Shown here: positions 7,709 through 17,795 of the stretch, piece after piece
How positions within the stretch are numbered: position 1 is the first letter of the stretch
Layout of the letters: each line of letters starts with the position of its first letter
NCBI GenBank assembly: GCA_964624475.1
Contig: CAZUYC010000076.1
Span: 1 to 23,319 of the forward strand
Source: CAZUYC01 sp964624475
GTDB lineage: Bacteria; Myxococcota_A; UBA9160; SMWR01
Length of the DNA stretch: 23,319 nt
Direction: 5' to 3'
Program-made: the position numbers and the translations under genes
The notes under the pieces: generated by a model
Databases searched by the model: none
What the model was told of the DNA's origin: nothing
What the model saw: the letters and a program-made list of their open reading frames with translations, nothing else

Positions 7709-9220
7709 TCAAAGCTCCACCTCCACCTCGCGGGCGGCCTCGCGCTCGCGGCGCGCCCGGCGGATCTTCTGCAGGCGCAGGTCCACCGAAACCGCGTGCC
7801 CGCCGAGACCCTCGAGCGTGGCGAGGCGTATCACGTCGCTGCCGAGCTCGCGGAGCTTCGGCGGCTCGAAGCGGATCACGCTCGTCCGCTTCAGGAAGTC
7901 CTCCACCCCGAGCGGCGAGAAGAAGCGCGCCGTCCCTCCCGTGGGCAGCACGTGGTTCGGCCCCGCCAGGTAGTCGCCCACCGCCACCGGAGTGTAGTGT
8001 CCCAGGAAGATCGCGCCCGCGTTCTGCACCTGCTTCGAGAGGACGTCGGCGCTGTCGACCGCGAGCACGAGGTGCTCGGGGGCGTAGCGGTTCGCGAGCT
8101 CCATGCACTCCGCGAGATCGCGCGCCACGACGATCGCCCCCTGCGCCGCGAGTGCCGCCCGCGCGATCTGCGCCCGCTCCAGCGACCGGAGCTGCTTGGC
8201 CAGCTGCTCCTGCACCCGCTGCGCGAGGGCGCGGGTCGGCGTGATCAGCACCGCGCAGGCCATCTCGTCGTGCTCGGCCTGGGAGAGGAGGTCGGCCGCG
8301 ACCCACGCCGGTGTCGCACTCTTGTCGGCGATCACCATCACCTCGGTCGGGCCCGCCTCGCCGTCGATGGCCACCTCGCCGAAGACGAAGCGCTTGGCGG
8401 TCACAACCCACACGTTGCCCGGGCCGACGATCTTGTCGACGCGCGGGACGGTCTCGGTACCGTAGGCGAGCGCGGCCACCGCGTGGGCGCCGCCCATCTT
8501 GAAGACGCGGTGGACGCCGGCCACCCGCGCGGCCATCAGCACGTCGGGGCGCAGCGAGCCGTCGGGACGGGCCGGCGTCGCCATCACGATCTCCGGCACC
8601 TCCACCACCGAGGCCGGGACCGCGTTCATGATCACGCTGGACGGGTAGGCGGCCTTGCCCCCCGGCACGTAGACCCCGACGCGCTCGAGCGGTCGCACGC
8701 GATAGCCGAAGACGCCGCCGCCCTCCTCGCGGACCTCCCAGCTCGAGGGGATGCGCTTGCGGTGGAATTCGCGCACGCGCATGGCCGCCTTGCCGAGCGC
8801 GGCGCGGTCGGCGGCATCGACCGAGTCCACGCCCAGGTCCCACTCCTCGCGCGTGACCTCGAGCGCGTCGAGCTTCGCGCCGTCGAACTTGCGCACGCAG
8901 GCGAGCAGCTCCGCGTCGCCGCCCTCGCGCACGCGGTCGAGGATCTTGCGCGCCGCCTTCTCGACGTCCCGGGCGCCGGCGTGACGCCTGCGGCAGAGCT
9001 TCTCGAAGGCGGCGGCGAACCCCGCCTCGTCGCTCCGCAGGATGGGGACGATCCCGGGCCTGCCCGCACTCCGCTCGGCTTCGCCTCGCTGCGCGCTTCG
9101 CGGGTCCGAGCGGGTGCCCGCACTCCGCTCGGCTTCGCCTCGCTGCGCGCTTCGCGGGTCCGAGCGGGTGCCCGCACTCCGCTCGGCTTCGCCTCGCTGC
9201 GCGCTTCGCTTGCTAGCCAT
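7709..9220 (-). CDS. hisD: Histidinol dehydrogenase HisD with a triplicated N-terminal repeat
   Basis: Catalyses the last two steps of histidine synthesis, histidinol to histidine, with NAD. The enzyme shows GVYVPGGKAAYPSSV, KIVGPGNVWV, GPTEVMV, LLSQAEHDE (zinc and catalytic region) and GPNHVLPTGG. The protein is 503 aa against about 430 for the family. The excess is at the N-terminus, where roughly residues 4-54 are three near-identical 18-residue units built on RSAQRGEAERSAG. ATG 9220 has GGGAGG about 7 bases upstream, overlapping the murA stop, and no other start codon precedes the conserved PILRSDEAGF, so the repeats are probably translated. The extension is highly charged and low in complexity, and is not part of the known fold. 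Confidence 0.96.
   Translation of the reverse strand: MASKRSAQRGEAERSAGTRSDPRSAQRGEAERSAGTRSDPRSAQRGEAERSAGRPGIVPILRSDEAGFAAAFEKLCRRRHAGARDVEKAARKILDRVREGGDAELLACVRKFDGAKLDALEVTREEWDLGVDSVDAADRAALGKAAMRVREFHRKRIPSSWEVREEGGGVFGYRVRPLERVGVYVPGGKAAYPSSVIMNAVPASVVEVPEIVMATPARPDGSLRPDVLMAARVAGVHRVFKMGGAHAVAALAYGTETVPRVDKIVGPGNVWVVTAKRFVFGEVAIDGEAGPTEVMVIADKSATPAWVAADLLSQAEHDEMACAVLITPTRALAQRVQEQLAKQLRSLERAQIARAALAAQGAIVVARDLAECMELANRYAPEHLVLAVDSADVLSKQVQNAGAIFLGHYTPVAVGDYLAGPNHVLPTGGTARFFSPLGVEDFLKRTSVIRFEPPKLRELGSDVIRLATLEGLGGHAVSVDLRLQKIRRARREREAAREVEVEL
9063..9209 (-). repeat. Three tandem copies of the dispersed repeat (54-bp unit) in hisD
   Basis: Two full 54-bp units (9063-9116, 9117-9170) are identical, and a third copy (9171-9209) is truncated after about 39 bases. 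Each full unit carries CCGCTCGG and CCGAGCGG as 8-bp inverted arms, with a further GC-rich region between them. The 54-bp period equals 18 codons, so expansion or loss keeps the hisD frame. Confidence 0.95.
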
Positions 9221-9222
9221 CC

Positions 9223-10482
<1,260 letters not shown>

Positions 10483-10485
10483 GCC

Positions 10486-11501
10486 TCACCCCCTCCGCGC
10501 CGCGACCACGCGCGGTCGGCCCGCGAGATCGCGGAGCGTCCTCACGTCTAGCAGTCCCGCCTCCCGACACCAGCCCGCAACGCGCACCGCCTGCTCGGGC
10601 GCGAGCTCGAGCGCCAGGCCCGCCCCGGGTGCGAGCACGGCCGCGGCGCCACCCACGAGCCGCCGCAGCACGGAGAGGCCGTCCGGTCCGGCGAAGAGCG
10701 CCAGCTCCGGCTCGTGGGCCAGTTCTGGGGGAAGACTCCCTCGCTGGGATTCCGCCACATAGGGGGGGTTTGACACGATCAGGTCGAAGCGCTCTCCCGC
10801 CACCGGGGAGAAGCCGTCGCCCTCGAGCAGGCGGATGCGCTCCGCCATGCCGAGCTCATCGGCATTTCTGCGCGCAATCTCCAGCGCGGCCGGCGAAAGG
10901 TCGGTGGCCGTGATGCGGGCGGCGGGCCGCTCGGAGGCGATCGCCAGGGCCACGGCGCCGCAGCCCGTCCCGACGTCGAGCACCGACGCCGCGCCCCGCT
11001 CGGCCGGCAGCCACTCGAGCGCGGCCGCCACGAGCGTCTCGGTCTCCGGGCGCGGCACGAGCACGTCGGGCGTCACGCGGAGCGACAGCGACCAGAACTC
11101 CTTGCGGCCCAGCAACTGCGCCACCGGCACGCGGGAGGAGCCGCGCCGGCGCACGAGCTCGCGGAAGACGCCGCGCTCGGCTTCGCTCACCGGCTTGTCG
11201 AAGTCGAGGTAGAGGCGCATCCGGTCCACGCCGAGGGCGTGGGCGAGCAGGCACTCGGCATCGAGGCGCGCCGTCCCGATCCCGAGCCCGTCGAAGTGCC
11301 CGGTCGTCCAGCGCAAGAGCTCGAGGATGGTCCAGCGCCCGGAGGGCGCTGGACGGAACACTCCCGATTGACTCCGCTCGCCTACGGCTCGCTGCGCGCC
11401 CGCTTCGCGGGCTTGCGAAGACGATCCGGGCAGTTCCGGGTCGGCCTGCCGGGGTCGACCTTCGAAAGGGGGTGACGTGGACGCGCGGCGGTCGGGAGTG
11501 C

Positions 11502-11505
<4 letters not shown>
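10486..11505 (-). CDS. prmC: Release factor glutamine methyltransferase PrmC with an extended N-terminus
   Basis: Methylates the Gln of the GGQ motif in release factors, here RF1 encoded directly upstream. The SAM-binding motif is LDVGTGCGAVALAIA and the catalytic NPPY motif appears as IVSNPPYVAES. The helical N-terminal domain begins near TILELLRW. The protein is 339 aa against a usual 275-290. The excess is about 55 N-terminal residues of low complexity, containing a dispersed repeat read as QAREAGAQRAVGERS. ATG 11505 overlaps the prfA stop as ATGA, strong evidence that this start is used and the extension translated. Confidence 0.95.
11371..11416 (-). repeat. Dispersed repeat copy inside prmC
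   Basis: Shares ACTCCGCTCGCCT-CGGCTCGCTGCGCG with the hisB-hisH copies and closely resembles the hisD units. It contains a perfect small hairpin, GCCCGC-TTC-GCGGGC, at 11398-11412. It is in frame within the PrmC N-terminal extension and is read in the same frame as the hisD copies. Confidence 0.85.
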
Positions 11506-12596
<1,091 letters not shown>

Positions 12597-12624
12597 CTGC
12601 CTGCCCTTGGGAGGGCGACGGTCC

Positions 12625-14091
12625 TCAGGAGTTCATCGACTCGAGGAACTCGGCGTTGGTGTCCGTCGCCTTGATCTTCTCGAGCAGGAACTCCATCGAG
12701 TCCACCGGGGAGAGCGGTGCCAGCACCTTGCGCAGCACGTACATGCGGTTCAGCGTGGACTCCGGGAGCAGGAGCTCCTCGCGCCGCGTCGCCGACCGGT
12801 TGATGTCGACCGCCGGGTAGGTGCGCCGCTCCGAGAGCTTGCGGTCGAGCACGATCTCGCTGTTCCCCGTGCCCTTGAACTCCTCGAAGATGACCTCGTC
12901 CATGCGCGAGCCGGTGTCGATCAGCGCCGTACCCACGATCGTGAGGCTCCCGCCCTCCTCGATGTTGCGCGCCGCGCCGAAGAAACGCTTCGGCTTCTGG
13001 AGCGCATTGGAGTCCACGCCGCCGGAGAGGATCTTGCCGGAGTGCGGGACCACGGTGTTGTGGGCGCGCGCCAGCCGCGTGATCGAGTCGAGCAGAATCA
13101 CGACGTCGAGCTTGTGCTCGATGAGCCGCCGCGCCTTCTCGATCACCATGTCCGCCACCTGCACGTGGCGGGTGGCCGGCTCGTCGAAGGTCGAGGAGAT
13201 CACCTCGGCCTTCACGTTGCGCTGCATGTCGGTCACTTCCTCGGGGCGCTCGTCGATCAGCAAGACGATCAGGACCACCTCGGGGTGGTTCTCGGCGATG
13301 GCGTTGGCGATGTCCTTCAGGATCATCGTCTTGCCCGCCTTGGGCGGCGACGTGATCAGCGCGCGCTGGCCCTTCCCGATCGGGGCGATCAGGTCGATGA
13401 TCCGCGTGGTGAGCCCGCCCGAGCGCGCCTCGAGGTTGAACTTCTCCTGTGGATAGAGCGGGGTCAGGTTGTCGAAGAGGATCTTGTGCTTCGCGATCTC
13501 GGGCGACTCGTAGTTGATCGAGCCGACCTTGAGCAGCGCGAAGTAGCGCTCGCCTTCCTTCGGTGACCGGATCTGTCCGCGCACGCTGTCGCCGGTGCGA
13601 AGGCCGAAGCGGCGGATCTGCGAGGGCGAGACGTAGACGTCGTCGGGCCCCGCCAGGTAGTTCTGGTCCGGGGCGCGCAGGAAGCCGAAGCCGTCCGGGA
13701 GCGTCTCGAGCACGCCCTCGGCGTAGATCTTGCCCTCCTTCGCGGTCTGGGCCTTCAGGATCTGGAAGATCAGGTCCTGCTTGCGCAGTCCCGCCGCGTT
13801 CTCGACGGCGAGCGACTCGGCGAGCTCGGTGAGCTGCTCCATCGACCGCGCCTTGATCTCCGAGACGTACATGCGGTCGGCATCGTCGCCTTCCTCGTCG
13901 TCGATGTCCTCTTCGAGGATCTCCTCGTCCGAGAAGTCCATCCGCCCGCGACGCGGGTCGCGCATGCCGTTGCCTCCGCCTCCCCCTCCGCCGCCTCCTC
14001 CGCGGCTGCTGCGTCGCCCGCGGCCGCGCCGGCGGCCGGCCTGGCCTTGGCCCGGGCCCTGGGAGGGGGTGTCCATGCGGTCGTTCGTCAC
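12625..14091 (-). CDS. rho: Transcription termination factor Rho
   Basis: Hexameric RNA-dependent helicase that ends transcription. It is 488 aa from GTG 14091; ATG 14076 is an alternative. Residues 1-50 are rich in Arg and Gly, including RRRGRGRR and a run of ten Gly (31-40), followed by an acidic stretch (52-72). The N-terminal helix bundle (about 75-120) and cold-shock RNA-binding domain (about 124-190) follow. The ATPase domain shows Walker A SPPKAGKT (248-255), Walker B VILLDSITRLARA (from 331) and the R-loop region GGVDSNALQKPKRFFGAARN. About 70 residues longer than E. coli Rho, all at the N-terminus, as in several high-GC lineages. The frame is open to 14421, but that part looks like leader. 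Confidence 0.97.
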   Translation of the reverse strand: MTNDRMDTPSQGPGQGQAGRRRGRGRRSSRGGGGGGGGGGNGMRDPRRGRMDFSDEEILEEDIDDEEGDDADRMYVSEIKARSMEQLTELAESLAVENAAGLRKQDLIFQILKAQTAKEGKIYAEGVLETLPDGFGFLRAPDQNYLAGPDDVYVSPSQIRRFGLRTGDSVRGQIRSPKEGERYFALLKVGSINYESPEIAKHKILFDNLTPLYPQEKFNLEARSGGLTTRIIDLIAPIGKGQRALITSPPKAGKTMILKDIANAIAENHPEVVLIVLLIDERPEEVTDMQRNVKAEVISSTFDEPATRHVQVADMVIEKARRLIEHKLDVVILLDSITRLARAHNTVVPHSGKILSGGVDSNALQKPKRFFGAARNIEEGGSLTIVGTALIDTGSRMDEVIFEEFKGTGNSEIVLDRKLSERRTYPAVDINRSATRREELLLPESTLNRMYVLRKVLAPLSPVDSMEFLLEKIKATDTNAEFLESMNS

Positions 14092-14448
14092 GGTGCTCTC
14101 TTTCCTGCCTCGTGGGTCTCGTGGACCTTCGGTCGCGCTCGACCGGGGCATCGGATCTCGGCCATCCGCGCTGGCCGGCGGATTGCCGGGCGTTGGCGCC
14201 GGCCTGCGATCGGCCGGCGGGTCCTCCGGATGGAGTCCTGGGGGTTGGGCTGTGGCCTCTCGTTCGGTTGTTCGATTCGCAAAGTTGACCGAAAAACCGG
14301 CCAAACTCGATCGCGATGTCGATCGAAATGCCGGCGCGTCGCCCCTGGCGCCCCGCGGAATCCGGTTTCCGGGACCCTCCGCCCGGCTGCCTACCGAATG
14401 GGCGAGGCGTCCGGGGCTCACGGCCGCAGAGGGGATTCGGGGAACACC
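14092..14448 (-). promoter_or_regulatory. Long rho leader with alternative hairpins
   Basis: About 350 bases separate the candidate rho promoter from its start codon. The leader contains CGCCGGCC at 14197-14204 flanked by two copies of its complement GGCCGGCG (14173-14180 and 14212-14219), so two mutually exclusive 8-bp stems are possible. A further 7-bp stem TCGATCG/CGATCGA spans 14307-14326. Rho genes in other bacteria are autoregulated through long leaders, so a similar role is plausible but is an inference. The region is less GC-biased than the neighbouring genes and its open frame has no recognisable protein similarity. Confidence 0.5.
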
Positions 14449-14477
14449 AACCTAAGGCGCGTCCGAAGCGGTGTCAA
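14449..14477 (-). promoter_or_regulatory. Sigma-70-type promoter for rho
   Basis: On the minus strand a perfect -35 TTGACA (14472-14477) is followed after exactly 17 bases by TAGGTT (14449-14454), a TANNNT-type -10 of the kind common in GC-rich genomes. It is intergenic and starts 4 bp downstream of the 66-bp palindrome. It points at rho and is the best promoter match noticed in the window. Confidence 0.7.
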
Positions 14478-14481
14478 GTCT

Positions 14482-14547
14482 CTAGCCCGCATGTCACCAG
14501 GGCGCTGCTGCGGCGCCGCAGCAGCGCCCTGGTGACATGCGGGCTAG
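14482..14547. repeat. Perfect 66-bp palindrome between pgeF and rho
   Basis: The two 33-base arms are exact reverse complements with no spacer. The left arm begins CTAGCCCGCATGTCACCAGG and ends GCTGCTGCGGC, and the axis lies between 14514 and 14515. The first base outside on each side does not pair. It includes the last 4 bases of pgeF with its TAG stop. As RNA it would form a very stable hairpin, so it could stop pgeF transcripts, but no T-run follows on the minus strand. An assembly artefact cannot be excluded. Confidence 0.95.
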
Positions 14548-15188
14548 TCGACCGGCTCCGGAACCCTCGGAACCTCCACGAAGTGGACGAGGCGGCCGGC
14601 CCCGGCGCCGTCCCTGCGATGGGAATGGAAGCGATCGGGCTCGCACGCCGTGCATCGCGCGGCGGCGCTCCCGATCGCCTGCTGCGGGACGCCCGCGCGG
14701 ACGAGGGCTTGCGCGGCGAGCCCGCCGAGGTCGAGCCGCCAGTGGCCGGCTCGCACCGGCGTGGCGCTCGCGAGCGCTGCGGGCCCGAGCCGGGTCGCCA
14801 CCGCGTCGAGGACCGGCGCGTCCACCTCGTAGCAGCAGGCTCCGATGTGAGGGCCGATCGCCGCCGCGATCTGCGCCGGCGGGACGCCGCTCGCACGCGC
14901 GAGCTCGAGGACGCCCGTGCCCACGACGCCGCGCGCGAGACCGCGCCAGCCGGCGTGCACCGCCGCCACGCCCCTGCCCCGCGCGGCGACGAGCAGGATC
15001 GGTACGCAGTCGGCGGTGACGATGCCCACCACCACGCCCGGCGCGGTCGCGACGATCGCGTCCGCCTCGGGCACGGGTCCCGGCCCACGGCACGCATCGG
15101 CGGAGACCGCCGTCGCGCCGTGCACCTGACGCGGGCGCAGGCATCCCACCGGCGCCGCAGAGTCGCGCACGCCGAAGCCGTGCCGCAC
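14544..15188 (-). CDS. pgeF: Laccase-domain protein PgeF/YfiH (peptidoglycan editing or purine nucleoside phosphorylase family)
   Basis: Member of the multicopper-oxidase-like YfiH family, reported to correct mis-incorporated peptidoglycan precursors and to act on purine nucleosides. Family motifs are QVHGAT, TADCVPILL, HAGWRGLARG, GPHIGACCYEV and CTACEPDRFHSHRRDG, which supply the His and Cys zinc ligands. It is 214 aa from GTG 15188, a short form missing part of the usual N-terminal region. The frame continues upstream without a stop as 22 more residues (ending VDPGLATRG) to a CTG at 15254 that overlaps the rluD stop as CTGA. No ATG, GTG or TTG lies between, so initiation may be at CTG or at GTG 15188. 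Its stop lies in the 66-bp palindrome. Confidence 0.92.
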   Translation of the reverse strand: MRHGFGVRDSAAPVGCLRPRQVHGATAVSADACRGPGPVPEADAIVATAPGVVVGIVTADCVPILLVAARGRGVAAVHAGWRGLARGVVGTGVLELARASGVPPAQIAAAIGPHIGACCYEVDAPVLDAVATRLGPAALASATPVRAGHWRLDLGGLAAQALVRAGVPQQAIGSAAARCTACEPDRFHSHRRDGAGAGRLVHFVEVPRVPEPVD

Positions 15189-15250
15189 CCCGCGGGTCGC
15201 GAGGCCGGGGTCGACCAGCGCCCGCGGGCCCAGCGGCGGCGCCCCCTCGC

Positions 15251-16180
15251 TCAGGCGGTGCCCGCCTCGCGCCGCTCGAGCGTGGCGAGGAGCTCCGCGA
15301 GGTCCGCGGGAAGCGGCGCCTCGAAGCGCATGCGCGCCGAGCTGCGCGGGTGCGCGAAGCCGAGCCGCGCGGCGTGGAGCGCGGGGCGCTCGAGGCCGCC
15401 CGCCGCCCGTGCGGCACGCCCGTAGACGGGATCGCCGAGGACCGGGAGGCCCGCCGACGCCAGGTGGACGCGGATCTGGTGGGTGCGCCCCGTCTCCGGC
15501 AGTACCGCGACGAGGGTGCAGTGGCTGGCGGGGAAGCGGCGCAGCACGCGCCAGGCCGTGTGCGCCTCGCGAACGGGCCCGCGCGCCGCAACCGAGATCC
15601 GCTTCCGATCGCGCGGGTGTCGGCCGAGCGGCCGATCGACCCGCCCGGCCTCGCCGGCCGGGAGGCCGCGCACGAGGGCGCGGTACTCGCGCTCGACCGA
15701 GTGCTCCTGGAACTGCCGCGCGAGCGCCCGATGCGCCGCGTCGTGCTTCGCGGCGACGAGCACGCCCGAGGTGCCGCGGTCGAGGCGGTGCACGATGCCG
15801 GGGCGCAGCACGCCGCCCACGCCCGAGAGGTCCGCACAGTGGTGGAGCAGCGCGTTCACGAGCGTCCCGCCCGGGTGACCGGGCGCCGGGTGCACCACGA
15901 GCCCTGCGGGCTTGTCGACCACGATGAGATCGGCGTCCTCGTGCAGGATCGCCAGCGCGATCGGTTCGGGGACGAGCGGCGACGGCAACGGCTCGGGCGG
16001 CTCGGCCAGGACGAGATCCCCGGCCGCGACCCGCTGGCTCGCGCGACCGGGCGCGCCCCCGACGCGCACGCGCCCCTCGTCGATCCAGCGCCGCGCCTGC
16101 GAGCGCGAGGTCCCGGCGAGGGCGGCGAGCGCCTGGTCGAGCCGATCGCCGGCTTCGGACTCCGCGACGAGCAGCCTCAC
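15251..16180 (-). CDS. rluD: Pseudouridine synthase, RluA/RluD family
   Basis: Converts uridines to pseudouridine in 23S rRNA; RluD-type enzymes act on helix 69. It is 309 aa. An N-terminal S4 RNA-binding domain (GDRLDQALAALAGTSRSQAR ...) is followed by the catalytic domain with LIVVDKPAGLVVHPAPGH, the catalytic Asp in HRLDRGTSGVLV, and the C-terminal motifs ETGRTHQIRVHL and GDPVYG. The start GTG 16180 overlaps the upstream stop as GTGA. The S4 domain and overall length favour RluD over RluA or RluC, but substrate positions cannot be read from sequence. Confidence 0.93.
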   Translation of the reverse strand: MRLLVAESEAGDRLDQALAALAGTSRSQARRWIDEGRVRVGGAPGRASQRVAAGDLVLAEPPEPLPSPLVPEPIALAILHEDADLIVVDKPAGLVVHPAPGHPGGTLVNALLHHCADLSGVGGVLRPGIVHRLDRGTSGVLVAAKHDAAHRALARQFQEHSVEREYRALVRGLPAGEAGRVDRPLGRHPRDRKRISVAARGPVREAHTAWRVLRRFPASHCTLVAVLPETGRTHQIRVHLASAGLPVLGDPVYGRAARAAGGLERPALHAARLGFAHPRSSARMRFEAPLPADLAELLATLERREAGTA

Positions 16181-16791
16181 GTTCCGCGCGAGGAACGCCG
16201 ACGCTCGCGCGGCCGCTCGGCGTCGTAGCGGCGCATGTAGCTCGCCGCGACCGCCGTCGGCTCGAACCCGAGGCAGCTCGCGTACGCCATCACGAAGCCG
16301 CGCACGTAGACCCGCGGCGGCAGGTCGCCGTAGCGCTCCTCCTCGAGGAAGCCCAGGTAGCTCGCGTTCACCTTGGTCTTGCCCGCGATCTCCTCGAGGT
16401 CGAGGCTGCGGCGAAGCCGCGCGCGCCGCAGGCGCGCGCCGTCGTACTCCCCGCCCTCCTCGAGGTCCTCGAAGGGCTCGGCCGGGGAGGCGCCCGGCCG
16501 CGCCAGATCCTCCTCCTCCAGGAACGGCTCCGTCGAGGCCGCGGGCCGGCTGTCCGCGAGCGAGTCGTCGTAGGAGAGGCGTGCCTCGCCGTCGGAGAGC
16601 ACGCGGTAGGCCGTCTCGACCCGCTCGCGGATCGCCGACGCGTCCGCACCGCGCACGACCGAGTAGCCGGCCAGCGAGTCCTCTCCGTAGGTCGAGAGGA
16701 TGAGACGGTACGCGCGCTCGATCCCGTCGGAGCCGGCGTCGCGCGGGATCTCGAGCACCTCGTAATGGTCCTGGTCGAAGAGCGGCTTCAC
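16177..16791 (-). CDS. Degenerate J-domain plus RodZ-type HTH fusion protein
   Basis: 204 aa, no named function. Residues 8-80 look like a J domain (HYEVLEIPRDAGSDGIERAY ... AYRVLSDGEARLSYDDSL), but the HPD tripeptide that activates DnaK is replaced by sequence around YGEDS. An acidic linker (90-117) follows. Residues 118-190 match the N-terminal HTH of RodZ-like proteins (GARLRRARLRRSLDLEEIAG, YLGFLEEERYGDLPPRVYVRGFVMAYASCLGF). No transmembrane helix follows, so it is not a full RodZ. GTG 16791 overlaps the stop of the ParA-like gene as GTGA and its own stop overlaps rluD, so it is tightly coupled to the ATPase. A regulatory or positioning partner role is possible but unproven. Confidence 0.85.
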   Translation of the reverse strand: MKPLFDQDHYEVLEIPRDAGSDGIERAYRLILSTYGEDSLAGYSVVRGADASAIRERVETAYRVLSDGEARLSYDDSLADSRPAASTEPFLEEEDLARPGASPAEPFEDLEEGGEYDGARLRRARLRRSLDLEEIAGKTKVNASYLGFLEEERYGDLPPRVYVRGFVMAYASCLGFEPTAVAASYMRRYDAERPRERRRSSRGT

Positions 16792-17786
16792 GGCTCGCCC
16801 TCCGTCGGCGACTTCGAGCGGCCGAGCCCGGCGACGAGCTTGCGGGCGACGCGTTCGAGGTAGATGGCTGCGTCGGAGCGCGGGTGGGCCTCCACCACGG
16901 GACGGCGGTCGCGCACGGAGCGGCGCGCGGCCTCGTCGTGGTTCACGTAGCCGAGGTATTCGGCGTCGATCCCGAAGAACTTGCGGCACACGCTGCGCAC
17001 GGAGAAGCCGAGCTTCACGTCCTCGGCGGTGCGCGCCTCGTTCACCACCAGCCGCGGGCGGAACGCCCGCATCGTCTCGACGAAGCGCGCACCCTCGGAC
17101 GGATCGAGCGCGCGAACCTCGCGCAGGAGGTCGAAGGGAGTGCGGATGCCGCGCTCGTTGCGCTCGTCCATCGCGAGCGCCACCAGATCGCGCACGCGGT
17201 GCGAGAGCATCGCGAGCTGCAGCCGGCGGTAGAAGGCGGCGCGCAGGAAGGTGTACGCGTTCTCGAGCGAGGTCGGCTCCGGAGTGATCACCACGATGCC
17301 CGCTTCGCCGATCATGAAGTAATCGATCACGGCGGGATGCGTGCCCGCGCCGAGGTCGAGCAGCACGAACTCCGCGTCGAGCTCGCGGAGCTGGCGCATG
17401 AGCCTCACGCGGTCGGCCTGGCTCGGCTGGGCGTGGCCGAAGTTCCCGTGGGTCGCGGCGAGGATGCGCAGGTTCGGGATCGGCGTGTCGACGAGCAGGC
17501 TGCGCACGTCGTCCACGCGACCCGCCACGAAGTCCGCGAGGCTCGGCCCGGGATCCGCGACGCCGAGGCAGGTGTGGAGGTTCGCGCCCTCGAGGTCGGC
17601 GTCGGCGGCCACCACGCGGTGGCCCGCCCGGGCGAGCGCCGCGGCGAGGTTCGCGACGAGGAAGGTCTTGCCGACGCCGCCCTTGCCGCCGCCCACCGGG
17701 ATCGCGACCGGCGCCGGGCGACACGCGCGCGCCTGCCCCGCCGGCGTGCCGGCCAGGACCTCGCTCTGGCCCAGGTTGGCGCTCAC
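16788..17786 (-). CDS. ParA/MinD-family ATPase (FlhG-like)
   Basis: Cytoplasmic ATPase of the deviant Walker A (SIMIBI) class, 332 aa. Residues 33-41 read GGKGGVGKT with the signature second Lys, the A-prime motif is ADADLEGAN (61-69), and LLDLGAGTHPAVIDYF is the Walker B/switch region. The order and spacing resemble FlhG/MinD-type proteins that position flagella, division sites or cargo. No C-terminal amphipathic membrane-targeting helix is obvious. GTG 17786 has AGGAG 6 bases upstream, overlapping the HNH stop. No flagellar or chromosome-partition genes are nearby, so the cargo is unknown; its tight partner is the J/HTH gene downstream. Confidence 0.9.
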   Translation of the reverse strand: MSANLGQSEVLAGTPAGQARACRPAPVAIPVGGGKGGVGKTFLVANLAAALARAGHRVVAADADLEGANLHTCLGVADPGPSLADFVAGRVDDVRSLLVDTPIPNLRILAATHGNFGHAQPSQADRVRLMRQLRELDAEFVLLDLGAGTHPAVIDYFMIGEAGIVVITPEPTSLENAYTFLRAAFYRRLQLAMLSHRVRDLVALAMDERNERGIRTPFDLLREVRALDPSEGARFVETMRAFRPRLVVNEARTAEDVKLGFSVRSVCRKFFGIDAEYLGYVNHDEAARRSVRDRRPVVEAHPRSDAAIYLERVARKLVAGLGRSKSPTEGEP

Positions 17787-17795
17787 GGCTGGCTC

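Noticed and set aside
9063..9209. CRISPR array
   Set aside because: The tandem 54-bp units have no unique spacers, there are no Cas genes, and the repeat also occurs singly elsewhere in and between genes.
12597..12624. rpmE (L31) between rho and prfA
   Set aside because: Expected from relatives, but the gap is only 28 bp; no such gene is present.
14092..14421. N-terminal extension of Rho up to 14421
   Set aside because: The frame is open, but the sequence is not Rho-like, lacks the neighbours' codon bias and lies directly after the promoter; it is better read as leader.
14482..14547. Terminal inverted repeat of an insertion sequence
   Set aside because: The two arms meet with nothing between, no transposase is present, and no target duplication was seen.
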